A DNA stretch of 6,905 nt from an uncultured Mucilaginibacter sp. (GTDB lineage Bacteria > Bacteroidota > Bacteroidia > Sphingobacteriales > Sphingobacteriaceae): contig CAISKH010000584.1 in NCBI GenBank assembly GCA_903885865.1, forward strand, positions 1 to 6,905. Reading direction: 5' to 3'. Position numbers and translations under genes: made by a program. Under the pieces are notes generated by a model, which saw only the letters and a list, made by a program, of their open reading frames with translations, did not search any database and was not told the DNA's origin. Shown in pieces: positions 1 through 5,881 of the stretch. How positions within the stretch are numbered: position 1 is the stretch's first letter; each line of letters begins with the position of its first letter.

Positions 1-1348
1 CCTTTGAAGATCCTTTTTGATCTTCGATCTCGATCAAATGAACACCATATTGGGTGGTCACAATTTTCAACTCGCCTTTTTTGCCGTTAAAAACAGCATC
101 TTCAAAAGCTGACACCATTAATCCCCTGCCAAACGTTCCTAATTCGCCGCCCTTAGCTGCCGAAGCCTTATCAAATGAATAAATTGAGGCCAGATCAGCA
201 ATTGATTTTTTTCCTGATTCAATTATTTTTTTGAGTGAGTCGGCGGTAGCAAGCGCCTTAGCCATACCCTGCGCAGGTGCAATTAAAATATGCCTTGCTT
301 TTACCGAATCGGGACCCACACGCGCGTCAATAAGCTTTGCCAGTTTATAGCTCCCGTTTGAAAGGTATGGCCCATAGACAAACCCGGGCGAGGCATTAAA
401 CATAACGGTATCTATTTTAGGGTCGAGCTGGCTCTTATGGCGGTAAATAATAGCCGCTTTTGTTTCGGAATTTATTTGTACAAACAGCGAATCGTTAGTG
501 CTTGCTTTAAAATCAGGCAGTAATTTTTCCAGGTCTTGTTTTATAGCCGCCGAATCTTCTTTTGAAGGGGCCGCGTTAAAACTTACATAACTAATGCTCC
601 TTAATTCCTGCTGGTTCTTAAATTCGGCCTTATGCTCGTCATAATAACTTTTATAATCAGCATCCGTTAAAGTAACTTTATTGTCGGCAACCGAAGCATA
701 ATCAAGAAGGGCAGCTTTAAAATCGGCCAGTTTATTTTTTGCTTCGTAAGCGTCTTTTGCTTCCAGCGAATTAACATACAGCCCGGTACTTACCATGGCG
801 ATATACTTTTCGCCCAATTTTGCTTCAATTATCTGGGTTACAAAGTCATTCCACTTTATTTTTTCAGGATTATCATCCTTAAGAGGTTTTATACTACTGA
901 TAATGTTAAGCAACCTATCCCTGTCAAACTTACCTGTTTGCGGGTCGGTGAAAGACTGTATAACCTGCTGGCTCGGATTAGTCCCGGTCATCATTGACTG
1001 GGTTTCATCAGGGCTAACCATTAATCCTAATTTGTCAACCTCTTTCCTCACAATGGCTTTGCTTACCATATTGTTCCAGGTATTCTCCTGGATGTAGCTC
1101 GTAATTTGAGGGGAAAGGGTGCCGCCCGATTGCTGTTTAAATTGAGCAGCGCTTATTTCAAAAGCCTTATTAAATTCATCCAAAGGAATTTTCTCGTCGC
1201 CTACCGAACCCAATTCATTATTATCACCTTTAAAAAAAGATCCGCCGCTTTTAACTGCCTCGGTAGCGATAAAAGCGAAAAGCGAAAGCCCTATCACACC
1301 TGCGACAATTTTTCCCATTCGCTCGCGCAAATAACCCATTATAGCCAT
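1..1348 (-). CDS. ppiD: PpiD-like membrane-anchored peptidylprolyl isomerase (3' partial)
   Basis: The first 449 codons are present and the reading frame is still open at the left edge, so the C-terminus is missing. The start chosen gives MAIMGYLRERMGK, a short basic cytoplasmic N-terminus followed by one hydrophobic helix (about residues 12-31). This is the topology of PpiD, an inner-membrane-anchored periplasmic chaperone. Residues about 35-340 resemble the SurA/PpiD N-terminal chaperone region. A complete parvulin (rotamase) domain covers about 348-443: it has the ARHILI strand with His353, a GGELGTFGRGLMVSAFEDAVF core, and the closing TQYGVHLIEIED with His437, so the usual active-site residues are kept. 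Bacteroidota PpiD proteins are, from memory, around 700 residues, so another 200-250 residues probably lie outside the window. The expected role is folding of newly exported envelope proteins, which suits the neighbouring barrel and lptC genes. The in-frame ATG at 1337-1339 (residue 4) is an alternative start. Family assignment is firm; the symbol is by analogy with E. coli. Confidence 0.92.
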   Translation of the reverse strand, partial: MAIMGYLRERMGKIVAGVIGLSLFAFIATEAVKSGGSFFKGDNNELGSVGDEKIPLDEFNKAFEISAAQFKQQSGGTLSPQITSYIQENTWNNMVSKAIVRKEVDKLGLMVSPDETQSMMTGTNPSQQVIQSFTDPQTGKFDRDRLLNIISSIKPLKDDNPEKIKWNDFVTQIIEAKLGEKYIAMVSTGLYVNSLEAKDAYEAKNKLADFKAALLDYASVADNKVTLTDADYKSYYDEHKAEFKNQQELRSISYVSFNAAPSKEDSAAIKQDLEKLLPDFKASTNDSLFVQINSETKAAIIYRHKSQLDPKIDTVMFNASPGFVYGPYLSNGSYKLAKLIDARVGPDSVKARHILIAPAQGMAKALATADSLKKIIESGKKSIADLASIYSFDKASAAKGGELGTFGRGLMVSAFEDAVFNGKKGELKIVTTQYGVHLIEIEDQKGSSK

Positions 1349-1393
1349 ATACTTATTTTTGTTTTATTTAAATTTAATTCGTAAAAAGAGGGC

Positions 1394-1401
1394 GCAAGAT
1401 A
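1394..1401 (-). promoter_or_regulatory. Possible -7 promoter element upstream of ppiD
   Basis: In the 101-bp gap between lptC and ppiD, the minus strand reads TATCTTGC, close to the Bacteroidota -7 consensus TAnnTTTG but one T short. It lies about 45 nt before the ppiD ATG, which would leave a leader of roughly 40 nt. The nearest upstream TTTG is some 25 nt away, wider than the usual spacing, so the -33 part is weak. It could give ppiD its own promoter in addition to read-through from lptC. This is a pattern match only. Confidence 0.25.
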
Positions 1402-1449
1402 CAATTTTTAGTAAAATTATACAGCACAAATTTTCATCTCAAAAATGGG

Positions 1450-2031
1450 CTATTGCGCGGGGCTGTCAGTAACGTTAAATACGCCTGTTGATTGCTTGAT
1501 AATATAGTTGGTAAGTTTATCATCACTCGTAAAATTTATACCGTTAACCACGCTTCCGTCTACCGTTGTAATTTGCACGGTTTTGTTCGAGTATACTGTT
1601 TTTTTATCCTGGTCCCATATCAGCTCTTCAGATTTAAATGTTTCGCCCTGGGGGTTTGTAGCCACTACATTTTTATAAAATTCTGTTATATTTTCTTTGG
1701 GCCGCTGCACGGCAGAATCGGATACTATACTGCCGATTTCTTTTAGAGTTTTATCATAAAAGTGCACTTTAACCCCATTAGGCATCGTATAGTAGGGTTT
1801 CGCTACCGCGTAATGAATTAATAATGGAGTAAGCATTTTACCTTTAACTATAGCCGAATCGCTATACGTAATTTCAACCCCTCTAGCGGTGTCTATTGGC
1901 AGGCTCACCAATTTTGCCGATACTTCTTTGATCTTATTTAAATCATTTTCACATGCCGCTAAAAGCAGCATGCCTGAAAGCAATGCCGGCAAAAATAAGG
2001 CTGATACCTGTTTTGCACGACTATGCATCAT
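1450..2031 (-). CDS. lptC: LPS export ABC transporter periplasmic protein LptC (lipoprotein form)
   Basis: This 193-residue protein matches the Bacteroidota type of LptC. LptC is the periplasmic partner of the LptBFG transporter that receives lipopolysaccharide and hands it to the LptA-like bridge. The N-terminus has a signal sequence with a clear lipobox, LAAC at residues 24-27, so Cys27 should be lipidated; E. coli LptC is instead held by a transmembrane helix. The mature part shows the repeating beta-strand pattern of the OstA/LptC fold: GVEITYSDSAIVKGK (51-65), PNGVKVHFYD (84-93), an SDSAV strand near 104, a FYKNVVATNPQGE strand (118-130), EELIWDQDKKTVYSNKTVQI (135-154), and a final VVNGINFTSDDKLTNYIIK strand pair. 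The start lies 7 nt after the stop of the barrel gene, pointing to co-transcription. ATG codons at 2031 and 2028 are adjacent and cannot be told apart. Length is normal for the family and no frameshift is seen. Confidence 0.88.
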   Translation of the reverse strand: MMHSRAKQVSALFLPALLSGMLLLAACENDLNKIKEVSAKLVSLPIDTARGVEITYSDSAIVKGKMLTPLLIHYAVAKPYYTMPNGVKVHFYDKTLKEIGSIVSDSAVQRPKENITEFYKNVVATNPQGETFKSEELIWDQDKKTVYSNKTVQITTVDGSVVNGINFTSDDKLTNYIIKQSTGVFNVTDSPAQ

Positions 2032-2038
2032 TATTCAA

Positions 2039-3373
2039 TTAATCAAATTTATATCGTTGGAACCACTTATCGTTAACGGTAAAGCCTAAGTGCAGGTTAA
2101 TATAATTTTCTTTAACAAGGCCATTATTTGATGTGCCTCGCTGCCCCATTTCGGCTGAGAAATTGATTTTATAATAACTGCTATTAGCGGGGTGAAGCGG
2201 CAAGCCAAACCCAAAAGTAATGGCCGTTGATTTAATTTGTGTACTGCCCGTGCCCGAAGGGTTAGCGATATTAAAATAGGTTTGATCGAATATTGCTCCT
2301 AACCGATAATCAACCGTTGCCCAGTAGTTGCCAAGCGCGTTTATGTTTGGCGTATACTGCCCCCCTATGTTTAAGGTTGAGCTATTTGCCATACCTTGAT
2401 TCACTCCTCCTATGCTCAGATCGGCCCAGTGCCCCGTACTATAATCGGCCCCCACTAAAAAGCTCTGGTCTTTTTGATAGGATATGCCAAAGTGATTAAT
2501 CTGGGGTAACTGTATTTTAGACCTGGCGCTTTGGTTGTCTACTATAGTATCGGCAGGAAGGTTCGTTACCCCCGCCTCGATTGAATATTGACTAACAATA
2601 TAACTGCTTTGTGAATTCATCTGAGACTTTACAGAACCAGAGTAAGCCAAAATAATATGCCGCGATAATGAAAGATCTATAACGTATTGGGCACCCAAAT
2701 CAAAATTTATGCCGCCAACCGCATTATCCTGTTCGATCTTTGAGTTTAATGTGCTGCTAAGCGTGGGTATCTCTGTTGATTGGTAATGTTTAAGATCACC
2801 AAATATGTACGACATATTAACGCCAAGCAGTAAATGCCTGGCAACTGTAAAGCCATAGCCAATATATGCTTTTGATAAAGCGCCCTCGCCACTATAAAGA
2901 TAATTAACCGCGTTAGTATCAACAGATGATCCTGTTCCGAAGTTCTTAATGGTTTGCCTGTAATTATAGCCCATCTCGCTGTAAGGCAGCAAACCAAAAC
3001 TAATTGCTGATTTGCCGGAGACAGGTATAGCAAAAGCGATATGGCTTAACCTGAAATTTTCATTTCTTTGTGATGGCTGGCCCGTTTGGCTCAAAAAAAC
3101 CGTATTGTTATAAAGACCTGCATCAATTGTAGTAAAACGGACTGCCGCGTATGAAGCCGGGTTAAGCGGGTTTATATTATTAAAACCATTTATTTGGTTA
3201 ATGGCAGTACCAATACCCCCCATAGCTATATTTTGAGGCAGCAACATTGGGGTAAGATCGCCTAATCCATATTGTGAATAGGGGGAACTGGTAGTTGCCG
3301 TTGATTGCGATCTGGCCTCAAATACCATAGCAGCCAATAAAAATGTTATAAAAAACTTAGTATATTTAATCAT
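2039..3373 (-). CDS. Uncharacterised outer-membrane beta-barrel protein (FadL/OmpP1-like)
   Basis: The 444-residue product begins with a signal peptide: basic MIKYTK, a hydrophobic core at about 7-18, and probable cleavage near residues 20-24. The mature protein opens with SSPYSQYGLGDLTP (29-42) and MGGIGTA, then NNINPLNPASYAA (65-77). This SPYS.YG.GDL and N.NPASY pattern is one I associate with FadL-like barrels of Bacteroidota, where an N-terminal plug precedes many amphipathic strands. The remainder alternates polar and hydrophobic residues and is rich in Gly, Asn, Ser and Tyr, with strands such as HLLLGVNMSYIFGDL and INHFGISYQKDQSFLVGADY, ending in INLHLGFTVNDKWFQRYKFD. No catalytic motif is visible. 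The start overlaps the end of coaX by 8 nt and the stop is 7 nt before lptC, so it is in the same operon. Its place beside lptC suggests an envelope role, perhaps transport of a hydrophobic molecule, but the substrate is unknown. The barrel call is strong; the FadL link is moderate. Confidence 0.8.
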   Translation of the reverse strand: MIKYTKFFITFLLAAMVFEARSQSTATTSSPYSQYGLGDLTPMLLPQNIAMGGIGTAINQINGFNNINPLNPASYAAVRFTTIDAGLYNNTVFLSQTGQPSQRNENFRLSHIAFAIPVSGKSAISFGLLPYSEMGYNYRQTIKNFGTGSSVDTNAVNYLYSGEGALSKAYIGYGFTVARHLLLGVNMSYIFGDLKHYQSTEIPTLSSTLNSKIEQDNAVGGINFDLGAQYVIDLSLSRHIILAYSGSVKSQMNSQSSYIVSQYSIEAGVTNLPADTIVDNQSARSKIQLPQINHFGISYQKDQSFLVGADYSTGHWADLSIGGVNQGMANSSTLNIGGQYTPNINALGNYWATVDYRLGAIFDQTYFNIANPSGTGSTQIKSTAITFGFGLPLHPANSSYYKINFSAEMGQRGTSNNGLVKENYINLHLGFTVNDKWFQRYKFD

Positions 3374-4109
3374 TATGCTTTTGTATAGCTGCGTTTAATC
3401 CTTTTAGAACCAGGTGAGGCTCAATTTTTATACAGGGGGCAAAGATGCTATTTTTCAATAGAGTATCAAAAAAAATACTGTCACCACCGGTAAGTATGAT
3501 GTTTAATTCATTTTTATTTTTCGAATAGCTTTCAATAAAACCGTTCAATTCAAATTTAACCCCGTTTTGTACCCCTGATAGTATAGCTGTTTCTGTATCA
3601 TCGCCACTGTTGCTTTCAAGTATTTTATCATTATCAACTATGGGCAGGTTAGAAGTATAATGGTTTAGCGCTTTATAACGCATTTTTAACCCTGGCGATA
3701 TGCTTCCGCCAAAATAATTTCCACCGGCATCTATCCAATCATAAGTTATGCAGGTTCCGCCATCAATTACGAGGTTGTTCTTACCCGGATATAAATAATT
3801 CGCGCCTATAACGGCAGCCAGCCTGTCAAGTCCGAGCGTTTGTGGTGTGCGGTAATGGTTATGGATACCTTTGGTCATTCCGGCATTAAAATAAATTAAC
3901 TGTGTTTTTTTCTTCAATCCGGCTTCCCATTCTTCGCTCTTTTTTTTTACTGATGATATGAGCGCTTTATCAATTGGATAGGTGGCTAAAAAATTATCCA
4001 GTATGTTATTATCAAGCGTTTTATAATGTTCTGTATAAATTAATTCGTCCTGCTCAAATATGGCTGCTTTAGTATAAGTATTACCGATATCGATAACCAA
4101 ACAGGCCAT
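3366..4109 (-). CDS. coaX: Type III pantothenate kinase
   Basis: CoaX phosphorylates pantothenate with ATP to 4'-phosphopantothenate (EC 2.7.1.33), the first committed step of coenzyme A synthesis, in the cytoplasm. The 247-residue protein has all the family landmarks of the ASKHA fold: the phosphate-binding loop DIGNTYTK at 7-14, the TPQTLGLDR pantothenate-site motif at 88-96 with the presumed catalytic Asp95, the second phosphate motif IDGGTCITYD at 115-124, GGSISPG at 134-140, TETAILSG at 172-179, an ILTGGD loop at 205-210, and the closing HLVLKGLN at 232-239. Length is typical. The ATG overlaps the purQ stop by one nucleotide (TGATG on the minus strand), implying translational coupling, and its 3' end overlaps the barrel gene by 8 nt. 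Type III kinases are known to be insensitive to CoA feedback and to need a monovalent cation; nothing in the sequence contradicts this. A run of nine A residues in the sense strand (3940-3948) encodes part of Lys55-57. Confidence 0.96.
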   Translation of the reverse strand: MACLVIDIGNTYTKAAIFEQDELIYTEHYKTLDNNILDNFLATYPIDKALISSVKKKSEEWEAGLKKKTQLIYFNAGMTKGIHNHYRTPQTLGLDRLAAVIGANYLYPGKNNLVIDGGTCITYDWIDAGGNYFGGSISPGLKMRYKALNHYTSNLPIVDNDKILESNSGDDTETAILSGVQNGVKFELNGFIESYSKNKNELNIILTGGDSIFFDTLLKNSIFAPCIKIEPHLVLKGLNAAIQKHND

Positions 4110-4801
4110 CAGGCTTTAACCATTGATAGTATAGACTCAAAAATTGCCAGCCCGTCCTCATTAGCCAATATTGGGTCCGCGGCGCGCTCCGGGTGTGGCA
4201 TAAAGCCAAATACATTCCGCCCGGCGTTACATATCCCCGCTATATTTTCAATTGATCCGTTCGGATTTGCTTCGGCAGTAATATTTCCGGCCTCATCACA
4301 ATACCTGAACAATACCTGGTCATTATCATTCACTGCTTTTAATACCTCCACGTCAGCGAAATAATTGCCTTCTCCATGCGCTATCGGTATTTTCAATGCG
4401 CGCTGCGGGTTAATTTGCGCGGTAATAAGCGAATTAATTGTTTGCGGCTTAATGTAAATATTACGACAAATAAACTTACGGTTACTGTTATGCAGTAAAG
4501 CGCCGGGCAATAAACCGGCTTCTGTCAATATTTGAAAACCATTGCATACCCCCATTACATAACCGCCTTTGGCTGCAAACTGTATCACTTCCTGCATAAT
4601 TGGTGAAAACCGGGCTATGGCACCCGAGCGAAGATAATCGCCGAATGAAAAACCGCCGGGCAATATGATAAAGTCGGCTCCTTGCAGGTCATGGTCTTTA
4701 TGCCATAGGCGAACCACCTGCTGCCCCATTATTTTATCTAATACGTGAATAATATCTTCATCACAATTAGACCCCGGAAATATAACTACACCAAACTTCA
4801 T
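4109..4801 (-). CDS. purQ: Phosphoribosylformylglycinamidine synthase, glutaminase subunit PurQ
   Basis: PurQ is the class I glutamine amidotransferase that releases ammonia from glutamine for FGAM synthase (EC 6.3.5.3), step four of purine synthesis. The 230-residue protein starts with the hallmark MKFGVVIFPGSNCDED, followed by ILPGGFSFGDYLRSGAIAR (46-64), the nucleophile elbow GVCNGFQIL with Cys86, HNSNRKFICR (104-113), the HGEGNYFAD segment (142-150), and the catalytic pair His203/Glu205 in GFMPHPERA. The full triad is therefore present and the length fits the stand-alone small subunit. A free-standing PurQ implies a small-type PurL plus PurS elsewhere in the genome, since neither is in this window. 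The start is fixed by the conserved N-terminus. The stop shares one base with the coaX start. It lies 45 bp after the DUF6427-like gene, and a perfect TAGTTTTG element sits 4 nt before its ATG. Confidence 0.97.
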   Translation of the reverse strand: MKFGVVIFPGSNCDEDIIHVLDKIMGQQVVRLWHKDHDLQGADFIILPGGFSFGDYLRSGAIARFSPIMQEVIQFAAKGGYVMGVCNGFQILTEAGLLPGALLHNSNRKFICRNIYIKPQTINSLITAQINPQRALKIPIAHGEGNYFADVEVLKAVNDNDQVLFRYCDEAGNITAEANPNGSIENIAGICNAGRNVFGFMPHPERAADPILANEDGLAIFESILSMVKA

Positions 4802-4805
4802 GCTA

Positions 4806-4834
4806 CAAAACTAATATAACGCCTCAAATTTGAA
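4806..4834 (-). promoter_or_regulatory. Candidate Bacteroidota promoter for purQ-coaX-barrel-lptC
   Basis: The minus strand carries TAGTTTTG (4813 down to 4806), a full match to the -7 consensus TAnnTTTG. A weak TTC occurs 18 nt upstream (4834-4832) where a -33 TTG would be expected. Only 4 nt separate the -7 element from the purQ ATG, so transcription would begin at or within a few bases of the start codon and the mRNA would be leaderless or nearly so. The spacer holds a 10-bp perfect palindrome, TCAAATTTGA (4824-4833). Evidence is a consensus match in AT-rich DNA, with a poor -33, so this stays a candidate. Confidence 0.4.
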
Positions 4835-4846
4835 CGAATGTAAAAG

Positions 4847-5833
4847 TTAAAAAGTGTTAAACTGGAAATAAACTACGCTGATAAGCAGTAAAAAAAACAA
4901 ACTTTCATAAAACCACCGCGCGTTGGCATACAAAAAATAATAGGCAAAGTATGTCGAGACCGGAATAACGCAGAGTAAAAAGTGGGTTAAACTGAAGTCG
5001 GCCTTCACATAAAATGATAACCCGGCTATTAAAAACATCATGAATAATAACTGAAATGACTTGCGGACCTGTACGTAACTTCTGAAAAATATTTGCCTGA
5101 TCTTAAAAACACAAAGTATAGCGATAAGGATGACTGGAATAAGTACGAGGTAATTATAATTATTGAAGTTAATACGCGAAGGGAATTTAGTAGCCAATGG
5201 CATCCATATGGTATAAAACGTGGCCAAGTTGCCCTTCAGGTAGTAAAAAACGGCAAGAAAGAAAAATATAGTAATATATCCCATTATACCGCTTACCCAC
5301 TCGCGCCAGTTAAACGGTTTAAAAATTATTAACGCTGCCCATATAGCTAAAAACATATAAATAAAAGGCAGGTAAATTAACGACCCTATGGCTACTATCA
5401 TCCCCAGGTCGTACGCTGTTGATTTGGCATCATCCGCCTTATAAAGGCTGAATAGCTTATAAAGCATGGCTATTAACAAAAAATTGCATACCAGGGGCGC
5501 GCTTAATACCAAAAATGGCGTAAACAAACCCGAAAGTGCAACATATAGCAAGGCGGGTAAATAACTGGGTTTGCTTAATAAACTATACTGGTTAACTAAC
5601 CGGTTAAGCACTAATGCCTGTATAAACACTAATATACCGGCCAGGAAAATATTTAATGGCGCTGATAATACGTACGTATTAGCCCCTGACGGCCATAACC
5701 GGGCAAATGGCTCAATAAAGGTAAATGGTATAGTGGCGGGGGCCTGATAAACGTAACCTATACGCAGCGCGAACAATAAAACGGCCAGCCATAAAATATT
5801 AAGCGGGTTATAAGTTCTGAAAACGTTTATCAT
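4847..5833 (-). CDS. Polytopic membrane protein, probably DUF6427 family
   Basis: This 328-residue protein is extremely hydrophobic, with about 11 predicted membrane segments: roughly 11-29, 54-76, 91-110, 113-131, 142-156, 157-171, 180-199, 228-245, 259-275, 282-301 and 307-325. Short polar loops include LWPSG (46-50) and FKPFNWREW (171-179), the latter resembling a conserved KPF.WREW motif that I recall from Bacteroidota membrane proteins called DUF6427. A larger non-cytoplasmic or cytoplasmic loop lies around 200-227 (GNLATFYTIWMPLATKF and following). No transporter, protease or glycosyltransferase-C catalytic signature was recognised, although the overall shape (many helices, basic interhelical loops) would also fit a polyprenyl-linked sugar enzyme or an O-antigen-type protein. 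It sits 48 bp downstream of the glycosyltransferase and 45 bp upstream of purQ, all in the same direction. Function is unknown; the family name is from memory and only moderately secure. Confidence 0.75.
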   Translation of the reverse strand: MINVFRTYNPLNILWLAVLLFALRIGYVYQAPATIPFTFIEPFARLWPSGANTYVLSAPLNIFLAGILVFIQALVLNRLVNQYSLLSKPSYLPALLYVALSGLFTPFLVLSAPLVCNFLLIAMLYKLFSLYKADDAKSTAYDLGMIVAIGSLIYLPFIYMFLAIWAALIIFKPFNWREWVSGIMGYITIFFFLAVFYYLKGNLATFYTIWMPLATKFPSRINFNNYNYLVLIPVILIAILCVFKIRQIFFRSYVQVRKSFQLLFMMFLIAGLSFYVKADFSLTHFLLCVIPVSTYFAYYFLYANARWFYESLFFLLLISVVYFQFNTF

Positions 5834-5838
5834 GAGCG

Positions 5839-5870
5839 CAATATTAGCAGAAAAATGGGTGATGCTGAAA
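5839..5870 (-). promoter_or_regulatory. Candidate promoter upstream of the DUF6427-like gene
   Basis: In the 48-bp gap after the glycosyltransferase, the minus strand reads TTTC, a 20-nt spacer, then TAATATTG (5846 down to 5839). This is one base off in each half from the Bacteroidota TTTG / TAnnTTTG pattern, with acceptable spacing. The -7 element ends 5 nt before the ATG, again implying a very short or absent leader. It would let the membrane-protein gene and those after it be expressed apart from the glycosyltransferase. A chance match in AT-rich DNA is possible. Confidence 0.3.
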
Positions 5871-5881
5871 TATACCTGCCG

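Noticed and set aside
795..1097. Plus-strand open frame of 100 codons
   Set aside because: It lies wholly antisense to ppiD, whose protein is clearly recognisable over this stretch, and its translation has no familiar domain.
1106..1384. Plus-strand open frame of 92 codons running into the lptC-ppiD gap
   Set aside because: Most of it is antisense to the 5' end of ppiD, and the product has no recognisable features.
1407..1422. Inverted repeat after lptC (AATTTT, short loop, AAAATT on the minus strand) as a terminator
   Set aside because: The stem is six A/T pairs only, has no GC content and no clear following U tract, so it would not form a stable intrinsic terminator.
2746..3033. Minus-strand open frame of 95 codons
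   Set aside because: It is an out-of-frame shadow within the outer-membrane barrel gene on the same strand, with no sign of a frameshift in the main gene.
4802..4846. Terminator or riboswitch between the membrane-protein gene and purQ
   Set aside because: Only 45 bp are available and no GC-rich hairpin or purine-riboswitch-like core is visible.
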